Positions 19,376 to 28,000 of a stretch of 64,000 nucleotides of DNA are shown here, in pieces. The stretch is taken from assembly GCF_004341825.1 (NCBI RefSeq), contig NZ_SMAG01000002.1, positions 62,001 through 126,000 of the forward strand. The letters run 5' to 3'. The stretch is from Hazenella coriacea. Its GTDB lineage: Bacteria > Bacillota > Bacilli > Thermoactinomycetales > Thermoactinomycetaceae. The notes under the pieces are model-generated. The model worked only from the letters and a program-made list of their open reading frames with translations, was not told the origin of the DNA and did not search any database. The position numbers were made by a program, and so were the translations under genes. Position 1 is the stretch's first letter, and each line of letters begins with the position of its first letter.

Positions 19376-19502
19376 GATTGGTGTATATTGGACATACATG
19401 TTTTTCTTCTTGGGGTTGCTCCTTGATCGAACAAGGGTACAATAATAATGTAGTGGATCCGGAAGAAGATGTTTTGTAAGGAGCAGTTTAGGGGATAGAA
19501 CA

Positions 19503-21470
19503 ATGCCGAAATTTATAATAAAACGATGGCATGGATATCATATGGTTTTTGCCATGTGTTTCTTGTTAATTGTAATTTCCTTGCTATCTACTTATACATG
19601 GGTGTTTGGAATCATTGGTTTTGTCATATTTATTGGCTTAGCTATTTTTTTATACCGTGCGGAAAAAGCATTTCGCAAAGATTTTACTGATTATATCCTG
19701 ACTTTAACCCATCGCATTAAAAAAGCAGGTCAATCTGCAGTAGAACAATTGCCTACGGGTGTTCTACTTTATGATCGAAATGGATTTATTGAGTGGTTAA
19801 ACCCATTTGCCCAGAGAATGGCAGTGCGTGATAAAGTGATTGGTTTGAAGGTGGATGAGGTTTTCCCTGAATTAAAGCATGTAGAAGTGGATGGAGAGCA
19901 TCCCTTTGTGATTCATATAGATGACAAAACATATGAAGTAATTCATTATCAAGATGAGCGACTTTATTTTTTTAGAGATATTACGGTGTTAGATCAGCTA
20001 CAACGTAAATATGAAAATGAACAGGTGGTCCTCGGTTTTCTTCACCTTGATAACATTGACGAAGCGGGTCAAGGGCTCACAGATCAAGAGGAAGCGTTAC
20101 TCATATCTAATGTATCTAGTGCCATTTCTAAATGGGCTTTAGAAAATAACATTTCAATCAAGCGCATTGAGACAGACAAAATGTTTTTTGTGACACAACA
20201 GTCTACATTAACACAGATGATCAAGACTAAATTTGACATTCTAGACGCAGTTCGTGAGCTTACCAGACACAATAAAATCCCGATCACACTTAGTATTGGG
20301 GTATCCAGAATCGGAGAAACGATGACGGAACGATCACAAAATGCACAAGCCGCCCTTGATATTGCACTGGCTCGAGGAGGAGATCAGGCTGCTGTTCAAG
20401 AGGAAGAACGAGTTGTCTTCTTCGGTGGTAAAAGTAATGCTGTGGAAAAACGGACTCGTGTTCGAGCCAGAGTGATCTCTCATGCGATGAGGAACTTGAT
20501 CCGTGATAGTAAGCGGGTAGTTGTGATGGGGCATAAGCAACCGGATATGGATGCATTGGGTTCTGCTATTGGTGTGGTGAAGTTTGCTTTAATCAATGAT
20601 TGTGAAGCATTTATCGTGTTAGATGAAGGAAATGCATCGATTGAGCGTTTGCTTACTGCTGTTCGGCAACATGATTATTTAGGCGAACATCTCATTCAGC
20701 CAGAAAAGGCACTTCAATGGGTGGATAACCCAGAAACCTTATTAATCATCGTTGATACACATAAGCCAGGCTTGGTCATCGAGCCTAAACTATTGGAAAA
20801 GGCTAAGCGCACTGTAATCATTGATCATCATCGTCGTGGAGAAGACTTTGTGAAAGATCCAGTTCTTGTTTATTTGGAGCCTTATGCCTCTTCGACAAGC
20901 GAATTAGTGACAGAGTTACTTCAATACCAAGAAGGGCGTTTGGCGATGGATACTTTAGAGGCTACCGCCTTACTCTCTGGCATCATCGTAGATACTAAAA
21001 ACTTTGCTTTTCGTGCGGGTTCACGAACATTTGAAGCCGCTTCGTTTTTAAGAAGGCATGGCGCTGATCTCATGATGGTGCAATCTCTGCTTAAAGAAGA
21101 CTTATCACAGTATGTCAAAAGAGCGGATCTGATCAAAAATACAGAACTCCTATATGATGATATTGCAGTAGCTGTAGGGCTAGAAGATGAAGTATATGAA
21201 CAGCTATTGATTGCTCAAGCCGCTGATACACTTCTCAATATGCAAGGGGTTATGGCATCCTTTGTCATTGGTAAACGGGAAGATGGGTGTATTGCGATCA
21301 GTGCACGTTCTCAAGGTGAACTCAATGTTCAACTGATTATGGAAGAGCTAGGGGGCGGTGGTCATCTGACTAATGCAGCTTGTCAGATGAAGAATTTAAG
21401 CTTACAAGAAGCTAAGCAAAGACTGATCGACACGTTAAAACAGACCATAGAGAATGGGGGATCAGAATAA
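19503..21470 (+). CDS. gdpP: Cyclic-di-AMP phosphodiesterase GdpP
   Basis: 655 residues. Hydrolyses c-di-AMP and so affects potassium balance, wall stress and beta-lactam tolerance. Two N-terminal membrane helices (about 11-55), a degenerate PAS domain (about 75-165), a degenerate GGDEF domain (about 170-300) and a DHH-DHHA1 phosphodiesterase unit. Metal ligands are visible in GHKQPDMDALGS, IVDTHKPG and IIDHHRRG; DHHA1 has GGGGHLTNAACQM. The stop shares one base with the rplI start. All domains look intact. Confidence 0.96.
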   Translation: MPKFIIKRWHGYHMVFAMCFLLIVISLLSTYTWVFGIIGFVIFIGLAIFLYRAEKAFRKDFTDYILTLTHRIKKAGQSAVEQLPTGVLLYDRNGFIEWLNPFAQRMAVRDKVIGLKVDEVFPELKHVEVDGEHPFVIHIDDKTYEVIHYQDERLYFFRDITVLDQLQRKYENEQVVLGFLHLDNIDEAGQGLTDQEEALLISNVSSAISKWALENNISIKRIETDKMFFVTQQSTLTQMIKTKFDILDAVRELTRHNKIPITLSIGVSRIGETMTERSQNAQAALDIALARGGDQAAVQEEERVVFFGGKSNAVEKRTRVRARVISHAMRNLIRDSKRVVVMGHKQPDMDALGSAIGVVKFALINDCEAFIVLDEGNASIERLLTAVRQHDYLGEHLIQPEKALQWVDNPETLLIIVDTHKPGLVIEPKLLEKAKRTVIIDHHRRGEDFVKDPVLVYLEPYASSTSELVTELLQYQEGRLAMDTLEATALLSGIIVDTKNFAFRAGSRTFEAASFLRRHGADLMMVQSLLKEDLSQYVKRADLIKNTELLYDDIAVAVGLEDEVYEQLLIAQAADTLLNMQGVMASFVIGKREDGCIAISARSQGELNVQLIMEELGGGGHLTNAACQMKNLSLQEAKQRLIDTLKQTIENGGSE

Positions 21471-21916
21471 TGAAAGTCATTTTGCTTCAAGATGTGAAAG
21501 GAACTGGGAAAAAAGGAGATACCAAAGAAGTATCTGAAGGGTACGCAAATAACTTCTTAATCCCACGGAAATTAGCGATCCCAGCGACAAAAGGAAATAT
21601 GAATTCCTTAAAAGAACAAAAAAGAATTAGTGAAAAACGAAAAGCTGAAGAGTTGGGGAAAGCACAACACTTGGCGAAACAGATGGATGATCTCATGATT
21701 ACGTTTAAAACAAAAGTGGGAGAAGGGGGCCGTGTTTTCGGTTCGATTACTTCCAAACAAATCAGCCAAGAGTTAAAGAAAAAACACAAGTTAGACATCG
21801 ATAAAAAGAAAATTTTATTAAGTGATCCCATCCGTTCATTAGGTGTAACGAAAGTCTCTGTGAAATTACATCATGAAGTAACTGCTACCTTATCTGTACA
21901 AGTTGTAGAAGAATAA
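21470..21916 (+). CDS. rplI: Ribosomal protein bL9
   Basis: 148 residues. It starts MKVILLQDVKGTGKKGDTKEV with the L9 signature GYANNFLIPRKLA, a long connecting helix and a C-terminal RNA-binding domain (EGGRVFGSITSKQI). Coupled to gdpP by a TAATG junction. Confidence 0.97.
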   Translation: MKVILLQDVKGTGKKGDTKEVSEGYANNFLIPRKLAIPATKGNMNSLKEQKRISEKRKAEELGKAQHLAKQMDDLMITFKTKVGEGGRVFGSITSKQISQELKKKHKLDIDKKKILLSDPIRSLGVTKVSVKLHHEVTATLSVQVVEE

Positions 21917-21933
21917 TCAAAACTAACATAGTG

Positions 21934-21965
21934 AAGCGCTCCAACAAGGGGAGGAGCGCTTTTTT
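21934..21965 (+). terminator. Intrinsic terminator after rplI
   Basis: AAGCGCTCC/GGAGCGCTT stem, 10-base loop, then T-run. Confidence 0.9.
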
Positions 21966-21987
21966 ATGACCAAGGAGGGGTGTGACT

Positions 21988-23334
21988 TTGAGTGATTTGT
22001 TTGCTGACCGACTTCCACCGCATCATCACGAAGCGGAGCAAGCGGTTTTGGGTTCCATTTTGATTGAGCCATCAGTCATGATGACCGTGAACGAGCAGAT
22101 CAGAGCAGAAGATTTTTATCGTCAGGCTCATCAACGGTTATTTCAAGTTATGAATGATTTAGCGGAACAGGGCAAACCAGTCGATTTGGTCACCCTTACC
22201 TCCGAATTGCAAGATCGTAAGTTGCTTGAAGAAGTAGGCGGAGTTCCTTACTTAACGGAACTTGCAGGAGCTGTTCCAACTGCAGCTAACGCTGAGTATT
22301 ATGCGAAAATAGTGGAAGAAAAATCACTTTTACGTCGACTGATTCGAACCGCAACCCAGATTGCGGCTACTGGATATTCAGGTACAGAAGATATTACCTC
22401 AGTCATCGATGATGCGGAAAAGAAAATCCTCGAAATCTCACAACGGCGGATTCGGGGTGGGGGATTTATACCGATCCGGGATGCCTTGTTGGAATCCTAT
22501 GAGCAGATTGAACATCTGCACTTCAATAAAAGTGGAATCACTGGAACTCCCACGGGCTTTGTTGATCTAGATCGGATGACTTCTGGATTAAAAGGTTCAG
22601 AGCTTATTATTATTGCAGCTCGTCCAGCGATGGGAAAAACAGCCTTTGCACTCAATCTAGCTCAAAACGTGGCTGTTCGTTCCAATCAAACAGTCGCTCT
22701 CTTTAACTTAGAGATGTCTGCGCCACAATTAGTGATGAGGATGTTAGCGGCAGAAGGAAATATCGATGCACAAGCTTTTCGAACAGGTAATTTAAATGAT
22801 GAAGATTGGGAAAAACTAACGATGGCGATGAGCACATTGAGTGAAGCTCCCATCTTTATTGATGATACCCCTGGAGTGACTGTATTCGACATTCGATCTA
22901 AATTACGACGTTTGCAAGCCGAACATAGTTTAGGCTTGGTTGTCATTGACTATCTCCAACTGATCACAGGACGTGGAGAGAGTCGACAACAGGAAATATC
23001 GGAGATTTCAAGGTCATTAAAGCTATTAGCTCGTGAATTTAACGTACCTGTCATTGCTTTATCACAATTATCCCGTGCAGTTGAACAAAGACAGGACAAA
23101 CGACCCATGCTCTCTGACTTAAGGGAATCTGGTTCGATTGAGCAAGATGCTGACCTTGTAGCCTTTCTATACCGTGATGATTATTACAATGAAGAATCGG
23201 AGAAAAAAAATATCGCTGAGTTAATTATTGGTAAACAGCGGAGTGGACCTGTTGGAAAAGTGGAGCTTTTATTTCTGAGAAACTATAATAAATTCCTCAG
23301 TTTAGACACCCAACACAAGCAATTTAGCGAATAA
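21988..23334 (+). CDS. dnaC: Replicative DNA helicase (DnaB family, dnaC of Bacillus)
   Basis: Hexameric 5'-3' helicase of the replisome, about 448 residues. The N-terminal domain has PPHHHEAEQAVLGSIL. The RecA-like motor has Walker A ARPAMGKTAFALNLAQN, then MSAPQLVMRM, VVIDYLQLITG (Walker B) and SQLSRAVEQRQDKRP. TTG 21988 is chosen: it lies nine bases past AAGGAGG and gives a Bacillus-like MSDLFADRLPP start; GTG 21982 is too close. Confidence 0.95.
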   Translation: MSDLFADRLPPHHHEAEQAVLGSILIEPSVMMTVNEQIRAEDFYRQAHQRLFQVMNDLAEQGKPVDLVTLTSELQDRKLLEEVGGVPYLTELAGAVPTAANAEYYAKIVEEKSLLRRLIRTATQIAATGYSGTEDITSVIDDAEKKILEISQRRIRGGGFIPIRDALLESYEQIEHLHFNKSGITGTPTGFVDLDRMTSGLKGSELIIIAARPAMGKTAFALNLAQNVAVRSNQTVALFNLEMSAPQLVMRMLAAEGNIDAQAFRTGNLNDEDWEKLTMAMSTLSEAPIFIDDTPGVTVFDIRSKLRRLQAEHSLGLVVIDYLQLITGRGESRQQEISEISRSLKLLAREFNVPVIALSQLSRAVEQRQDKRPMLSDLRESGSIEQDADLVAFLYRDDYYNEESEKKNIAELIIGKQRSGPVGKVELLFLRNYNKFLSLDTQHKQFSE

Positions 23335-23353
23335 ATCTCTTTTATGATCATCA

Positions 23354-23428
23354 TAACGTTCGTTTTTCAGTTTGACACCTACAATTAAATCAATGTAAAA
23401 TAATTAAGTGTTAGAAAATTGTTCGGAA
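23354..23428 (+). promoter_or_regulatory. purA promoter with two PurBox-like sites
   Basis: TTGACA (23372-23377) and TAAAAT (23396-23401) with an 18-base spacer. GTTCG-containing PurBox-like sequences lie just upstream of the -35 (near 23356-23368) and downstream of the start point (near 23417-23430; reverse strand TTTTCCGAACAAT, close to AWWWCCGAACWWT). Both point the same way, unlike the usual opposed pair. Confidence 0.5.
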
Positions 23429-23462
23429 AAGGTGAACACCATCCGTCGAGGAGGAAATAACC

Positions 23463-24752
23463 ATGTCTACGGTGGTTGTAGTTGGATCCCAATGGGGAGA
23501 CGAAGGAAAAGGGAAAATCACTGACTACTTAGCGGAGAAAGCAGAAGTAGTTGCTCGTTATCAAGGGGGAAATAATGCGGGGCATACAATTGTATTCGGG
23601 GGTACCCGTTATAAACTGCATATGATTCCCTCAGGGATCTTTTACAAAGATAAAATTTGTGTCTTAGGGAATGGGATGGTCATCCATCCTGAAGCCTTAT
23701 TAAAGGAATTGGACTACCTCCATTCCTTTGGAATTAGTACAGATAATCTTCGGATCTCAGATCGAGCTCACGTGATTATGCCTTATCACATTCGTCTCGA
23801 CTTAGCAGAAGAGAAACGGAAAGGTTCTGGAAAAATCGGAACTACAGGCAAAGGAATTGGGCCCGCTTACATGGATAAAGCAGCTCGTGTAGGCATCCGA
23901 GTGGGAGATTTACTAAATCCTGCGCAATTTACTGAAAAACTGAAGCGGAACTTAGAAGAGAAAAATCAATTATTAGAACGGCTTTATCAGGTCGAAGGGT
24001 TTACCTTTGAAGAAATCTATGAGCCTTATCTCGCTTGTGCTGAACGGATTAGAGATTACGTGGTGGATACATCCGTGGTATTGAATGATGCGATTGATCA
24101 AGGAAAACGGGTGCTATTTGAAGGGGCCCAAGGGGTTATGTTGGATATCGACCAAGGCACTTACCCATTTGTCACTTCTTCTAACCCTGTGGCAGGTGGA
24201 GTTTGTATTGGATCAGGTGTTGGACCTACCAAGATCCATCAAGTTGTTGGTGTAGCCAAATCCTATACAACCCGTGTTGGAGATGGTCCATTCCCAACTG
24301 AACTCCATGATGAAGTGGGCGATCAAATCCGTGAAGTAGGCCGTGAATACGGAACCACGACAGGACGCCCTCGCCGCGTCGGTTGGTTTGACAGTGTTGT
24401 CGTGCGACATGCCCGCCGTGTCAGTGGCATAACCGGATTATCTCTGAACTCCCTTGATGTATTGACTGGACTAAAGACTGTTAAGATTTGTACCGCTTAT
24501 CAAGTGGACGGCAAAGTGATCGAAAATTATCCCGCAGATCTCGAGCTTTTGGGAAGATGCCAGCCAGTTTATGAAGAAATGCCTGGTTGGAAAGAAGACA
24601 TTACCAAAATTCGTAGCTTTGACCAACTTCCAATCGAAGCCCAACATTATGTGGAACGTGTAGCTCAGTTAACCGGGATTCCACTCGCTATGTTCTCAGT
24701 AGGACCCGGTCGGGATCAAACGATTCAAGTACGATCTGTCTATGCCTTGTAA
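23463..24752 (+). CDS. purA: Adenylosuccinate synthetase
   Basis: Makes adenylosuccinate from IMP, aspartate and GTP, the first committed AMP step. 429 residues, standard length. [20 protein letters not shown] holds the catalytic Asp and P-loop; NNAGHTIV the catalytic His; [57 protein letters not shown] and the terminal GPGRDQTI complete the family pattern. GAGGAGG precedes the ATG. Confidence 0.97.
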   Translation: MSTVVVVGSQWGDEGKGKITDYLAEKAEVVARYQGGNNAGHTIVFGGTRYKLHMIPSGIFYKDKICVLGNGMVIHPEALLKELDYLHSFGISTDNLRISDRAHVIMPYHIRLDLAEEKRKGSGKIGTTGKGIGPAYMDKAARVGIRVGDLLNPAQFTEKLKRNLEEKNQLLERLYQVEGFTFEEIYEPYLACAERIRDYVVDTSVVLNDAIDQGKRVLFEGAQGVMLDIDQGTYPFVTSSNPVAGGVCIGSGVGPTKIHQVVGVAKSYTTRVGDGPFPTELHDEVGDQIREVGREYGTTTGRPRRVGWFDSVVVRHARRVSGITGLSLNSLDVLTGLKTVKICTAYQVDGKVIENYPADLELLGRCQPVYEEMPGWKEDITKIRSFDQLPIEAQHYVERVAQLTGIPLAMFSVGPGRDQTIQVRSVYAL

Positions 24753-24760
24753 GATGAATA

Positions 24761-24802
24761 AAAAAAGGAGATCAAAGGGAATTCCTTAGGTCTCCTTTTT
24801 TT
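24761..24802. terminator. Terminator after purA
   Basis: AAAAAAGGAGA and TCTCCTTTTTTT arms over a 19-base loop. An 18-base piece of it (AAAAAAGGAGATCAAAGG) recurs near 26610. Confidence 0.8.
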
Positions 24803-24868
24803 AATTTGAACTGCATTCTGATCTCACCCTTAACACCAGAGTGAATCTAACATTTTTCTATTATTAAA

Positions 24869-24894
24869 TAAAAAAGATCCGTCTTAGCGGATCG
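24869..24894 (-). terminator. Terminator of the toxin-antitoxin operon
   Basis: Read on the minus strand: GATCCG/CGGATC stem then TTTTTTATTT, just past the toxin stop. Confidence 0.75.
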
Positions 24895-24895
24895 A

Positions 24896-25114
24896 TCAAA
24901 TTTTACTATTAAAGTATTTAGGGGACACTTTCAGTTGTTTTTTTAGTATTTGCTTAAATAAGAGTGAGGGAATTTCTCCGCTCCCCATAGAGACTTTTGT
25001 CAATCGTAAATGCCCATTTTGATCTATTTTGCGATAAAAGTAATGATCTGTTTTCTTGTACAATTCCCAACCGTCACGTTCACAAAACCTTTTTAACTCT
25101 TTCCAGCTAGGCAT
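24896..25114 (-). CDS. HicA-type mRNA interferase toxin
   Basis: 72 residues with the HicA/YcfA double-stranded-RNA-binding fold: SWKELKRFCERDGWELYKKTDHYFYRK, then HLRLTKVSMGSGEIPSLLFKQILKK. HicA toxins carry a catalytic His in the second strand region (here probably the His of NGHLR or DHYFY) and cleave mRNA. The gene overlaps the upstream antitoxin frame by 8 bases, a typical TA arrangement, though antitoxin-first order is the less common one for HicAB. Confidence 0.72.
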   Translation of the reverse strand: MPSWKELKRFCERDGWELYKKTDHYFYRKIDQNGHLRLTKVSMGSGEIPSLLFKQILKKQLKVSPKYFNSKI

Positions 25115-25535
25115 CGATTAAGCTTTTAACTCCTTCTAGATCAGGTTGGATTAATACATGTAATATATAAGGTAAATGAGCTTTGCGATTAGCTGCGAGA
25201 TGAAAGCCATGAGTATAGTAGTCTTGGGCATATTCCAACAGATTATAAGCTAATTGATCTTTTAATTCATCAAGAGAACTACCTTCAGCTACAAGATCAA
25301 TCTCATTGAGAGATCCAGCAAAAATTCCATTCTCTTCCTCGTAATCCAAAGTGAATCGATATTTTTCCAAAATGGTAGCCATATGCAAGTCGGAAATCAT
25401 AAATGCTACATCTCGGTTTCGTTTGATGGCCAAAGGTTTTTCCCTAACCACCTTGTCATAGAACGATGACCAATTTTTCCTCGCTTCACTTGCATTGGTG
25501 ATTTCTAAAGCATTCACGTTGAACAATATCATCAT
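25107..25535 (-). CDS. Antitoxin with Phd/YefM-like N-terminus and HicB-like C-terminus
   Basis: 142 residues. Residues ~10-45 (ITNASEARKNWSSFYDKV, then KPLAIKRNRDVAFMIS) match the DNA-binding Phd/YefM fold. Residues ~55-110 (FTLDYEEENGIFAGSLNEIDLVAEGSSLDELKDQL) resemble the degraded RNase-H-like HicB domain that binds HicA. So one chain seems to combine a Phd operator-binding domain with a HicB toxin-neutralising domain. ATG 25535 is chosen with GGAGG seven bases upstream. The promoter region has three 9-base-spaced TTGTAC sites. Domain calls are by eye. Confidence 0.7.
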   Translation of the reverse strand: MMILFNVNALEITNASEARKNWSSFYDKVVREKPLAIKRNRDVAFMISDLHMATILEKYRFTLDYEEENGIFAGSLNEIDLVAEGSSLDELKDQLAYNLLEYAQDYYTHGFHLAANRKAHLPYILHVLIQPDLEGVKSLIDA

Positions 25536-25548
25536 CCCCTTACCTCCA

Positions 25549-25573
25549 TTGTACAATTTGTACATATTGTACG
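25549..25573 (-). promoter_or_regulatory. Operator array of three TTGTAC repeats at 9-base spacing
   Basis: TTGTAC starts at 25549, 25558 and 25567. The first lies in the perfect palindrome ATTGTACAAT. The array begins two bases from the antitoxin ribosome site, as expected for autoregulation by a Phd-like dimer. Confidence 0.6.
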
Positions 25574-25628
25574 CAATGGAGGATAGGAATATTCTAGGAT
25601 GAAATATTATTTATAGAGAGAAGTTAAC

Positions 25629-25661
25629 AAAATGGAGCAGTTGGATGAAATGGCTCCATTT
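25629..25661 (-). terminator. Hairpin downstream of the SUKH-3 gene
   Basis: AAATGGAGC/GCTCCATTT stem over 13-14 bases; on the minus strand it ends in CATTTTGTT, a modest terminator. Confidence 0.5.
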
Positions 25662-25794
25662 CTGCTTACTTTTATTCTTAATTGTTTAATCCTTGATAAA
25701 CTTTCTCGAGTTTCAAAGGGTCATTAACTATCTCAAATTCTGCTAATAGCCCTACTATTAATCCTTTAGAAGTTGTAATACTATCTTCAATAGA

Positions 25795-26241
25795 TTATTC
25801 TATTTCCTCACCAGGCAATGCTAAACATAGGGTATCTAATGCTTGATGAATGTCATTTCCAAATTTGACTAAACAGTAATCTGTTTCTCCATATACCTTC
25901 CCTGACTCCGACATAAACATCACCATATGCTCATGACGTGCTTCACCAATGGGGATTAACGATTCGTTTACACGCATTTCAATTTCGGTAAAGTCCTCTT
26001 TTTCATAATAATCGCCAAGGGCTTTTTCGGGAATAAGGTGAAATGAATCTTGATCACCATTAGAGCGAGTAAACGAACATCTGATCCCACCAAATTCACT
26101 TAATGTTGCGATGACAGACGGAAATAATTGATAACCTTTGGATTCTAGAAATTGTACTGTACTCTTGATGTCCGCTTTTCTTTGTGGATGCCAACCCGAT
26201 TCGGTTAAGATTTTATAGGTTTCTGAAGATAATTGGTTCAT
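25795..26241 (-). CDS. SUKH-3-type immunity protein
   Basis: 148 residues. The pattern GWHPQRKADI...FPSVIATLSEFGGIRCSF...FHLIPEKALGDYYEKEDF...ESLIPIGEARHEHMVMFMSESGKVYGETD...FGNDIHQALDTLCL fits SUKH-3 proteins, which protect against polymorphic toxins of contact-dependent or secreted systems. No complete toxin gene is adjacent, so it looks like an orphan immunity gene. No clear ribosome site precedes the ATG; a 53-residue ORF ends 7 bases upstream, allowing translational coupling. In-frame coding-like sequence continues past the stop. Confidence 0.75.
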   Translation of the reverse strand: MNQLSSETYKILTESGWHPQRKADIKSTVQFLESKGYQLFPSVIATLSEFGGIRCSFTRSNGDQDSFHLIPEKALGDYYEKEDFTEIEMRVNESLIPIGEARHEHMVMFMSESGKVYGETDYCLVKFGNDIHQALDTLCLALPGEEIE

Positions 26242-26248
26242 TTCAGCA

Positions 26249-26410
26249 TCAGCATTTCTTTTCTGCGAAATATTTGTTAATGATATTTGTGATTTTTTCG
26301 GTTCTTATCCCAAAATCAGTCAGACATTCAATAAAAAATTCTTCTATATACTTTTTATTGAATGTTAAATTTGGGTCATGCTGTTCTTTTTTTATATAAT
26401 TTATTCTCAT
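26249..26410 (-). CDS. Hypothetical 53-residue protein upstream of the SUKH-3 gene
   Basis: ATG 26410 to TGA 26249 on the minus strand, starting MRINYIKKEQHDPNLTF and ending NKYFAEKKC. AAGGTGTAAGG lies before the start. Charged, no membrane segment. Toxin genes normally sit directly upstream of SUKH immunity genes, so it may be the last piece of an eroded toxin; that is speculation. Confidence 0.4.
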   Translation of the reverse strand: MRINYIKKEQHDPNLTFNKKYIEEFFIECLTDFGIRTEKITNIINKYFAEKKC

Positions 26411-26605
26411 TCTGACCTTACACCTTTCATGTTAAAGTCGATATCCATCTCAATACTTAGAAGGGGTATTTGTTGGCGATATGAATATGGATTGAGTATA
26501 TTTATTTAATATTCTAATTTTATGTAATATTACTAGTTATATCAGAGGATTGCAAGTATGATGAGCTATTTATCTTTATTGCGTGAAACAAGAAAGGTGA
26601 GAATA
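26411..26605. other. Spacer with no recognisable feature
   Basis: Very AT-rich; no ORF with a ribosome site and no clear hairpin. It may hold the promoter of the SUKH-3 transcript. Confidence 0.4.
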
Positions 26606-26646
26606 AATAAAAAAGGAGATCAAAGGATTTTTCCATGATCTCCCCG
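26606..26646 (-). terminator. Terminator of the 26734 gene; copy of the purA terminator half
   Basis: On the minus strand GGAGATCA/TGATCTCC closes over 13 bases and runs into TTTTTTATTT. The plus-strand text AAAAAAGGAGATCAAAGG is identical to that behind purA. Confidence 0.7.
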
Positions 26647-26733
26647 TGATTTACTACCAATTCCCTCTTTCGATCTGATTTCATCCCTCGGTGGATGATT
26701 CTTCTTCCGCCTCATTTATTTCTTTATATAGCG

Positions 26734-27102
26734 TTATTGTGTCATCCCAAATATTAATCCTGAAATATATGGAATAAGCCAAATGAACCATACAGGTACA
26801 CTAAATTTGTGAAAGTTACTTCTCATATTCGTGTCTTTTTTCACGATCACAACAGTCGCCCAAATGGCATGAATGAACATGAATAAGATCGCTAACAACC
26901 CTGTGATTCCGTGAAAACTAAATAGGGAATGGTCTTCTGCAAGCATTCCCATGAATGTTGTTCCGATTGTATCACAGATGAGTCCGATCCAAAAAGTGAT
27001 CACATGCCAAGACTTTAATCCCTTTTGGACTTTCTCACTCCAGACTCCGATTGTATAAAAAATTAGTGCTGATGTAATAAATATAATTGCATAGGGTAAC
27101 AT
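26734..27102 (-). CDS. Four-helix membrane protein, HsmA/TIGR03987-like
   Basis: 122 residues with four clear membrane segments (LPYAIIFITSALIFYTIGVW; VITFWIGLICDTIGTTFMGML; ITGLLAILFMFIHAIWATVVIV; VPVWFIWLIPYISGLIFGM). It resembles small membrane proteins annotated as HsmA or TIGR03987; function unknown. GAGGTG precedes the ATG. It is an accessory gene between the toxin island and rlmH. Confidence 0.55.
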   Translation of the reverse strand: MLPYAIIFITSALIFYTIGVWSEKVQKGLKSWHVITFWIGLICDTIGTTFMGMLAEDHSLFSFHGITGLLAILFMFIHAIWATVVIVKKDTNMRSNFHKFSVPVWFIWLIPYISGLIFGMTQ

Positions 27103-27305
27103 TATTTTTCACCTCATATTTTGCTGATTTCTTTGTCTTTCTTTATAATACTTAGGAAATATGAACTGGAAATGAACACTATAAATACATTACTTCGAAT
27201 TTTCTGGGGGATTTTTTTGAGTTTACCTTCGTAAATTTATTAGATATAAAAAAGAGGTGGAATTATAATTTAAAATTCCACCTCTGTCTGTACATTATTT
27301 GCTAT

Positions 27306-27785
27306 TTACTTATGATAGGTCTCCCCACGGTTAATTTTATAAGCTCGATAGATTTGCTCTAGCAGAAAGATCCGGATTAATTGATGGGGAAAAGTCATGG
27401 CTGAGAAAGATAATAATAAGTCCGCTCGTTTTAACACTTGGGGATCTAATCCATAAGAACCCCCAATGATAAAAGTGAAGTGACTTTTCCCATAAGTCGT
27501 TAGTTGATCTAGCTGTTGGGCGAAGGATTCAGAGGTGAATGATTTTCCTTGAATCGCTAGAGCGATGGTATAGGAATCGGGGTGTAGTTGCCGAAGGATT
27601 CGCTCACCTTCTTTGCTGATAATCTGGGTGATTTCGGCTTCCTTGACAGGGTCTTGGGCTTTCTCTTCAGCGATTTCTTTGATTTCTATTTTGGTATAGG
27701 CTTGAAGTCGTTTTAAATATTCATCAGCGGCTTGGCGAAAATGTTTTTCTTTTAATTTTCCAACAGTGAGGATTTCAATTTTCAT
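27306..27785 (-). CDS. rlmH: 23S rRNA (pseudouridine1915-N3)-methyltransferase RlmH
   Basis: SPOUT-class enzyme that methylates pseudouridine 1915 in helix 69 of 23S rRNA. The start MKIEILTVGKLKEKHF at 27785 gives 159 residues, the standard size; the longer open frame upstream is the neighbouring gene's shadow. The knot signature FIIGGSYGLDPQVLKRADLLLSFSAMTFPHQLIRIFLLEQIYRAYKI is complete, ending GETYHK. It overlaps the upstream YyzF-like gene by 11 bases. B. subtilis has the same order. Confidence 0.96.
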   Translation of the reverse strand: MKIEILTVGKLKEKHFRQAADEYLKRLQAYTKIEIKEIAEEKAQDPVKEAEITQIISKEGERILRQLHPDSYTIALAIQGKSFTSESFAQQLDQLTTYGKSHFTFIIGGSYGLDPQVLKRADLLLSFSAMTFPHQLIRIFLLEQIYRAYKINRGETYHK

Positions 27786-27975
27786 GGATGGGCTCGCTTT
27801 CTTCTTGTTCGATGGTGAGGATATATTCTGCTGGTTGTTGGCACCAATGGCAGACTTGCTTTCCTTGTTCAATGAGTTCAAGGTCTGGGGCAACTGAGTA
27901 TTGATCAATGATGTCATCTAGGACTAGATCGAGGTCATTTTGACAGGCATACCAAATGTGTTGAGGACTTTTCAT
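27775..27975 (-). CDS. YyzF-like CxxH/CxxC-type small protein
   Basis: 66 residues between htrA and rlmH, the position of yyzF in B. subtilis. The C-terminal CHWC pair is intact. The first motif is CQND, so the His expected in the CxxH pair is Asp here. The start MKSPQHIWYACQ is preceded by AAAGGAA; the upstream ATG at 28008 overlaps DnaA boxes and has no ribosome site. Probably a small zinc-binding protein of unknown role. Confidence 0.78.
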   Translation of the reverse strand: MKSPQHIWYACQNDLDLVLDDIIDQYSVAPDLELIEQGKQVCHWCQQPAEYILTIEQEESEPIHEN

Positions 27976-28000
27976 AAAATCATTCCTTTGATTAATAAAA

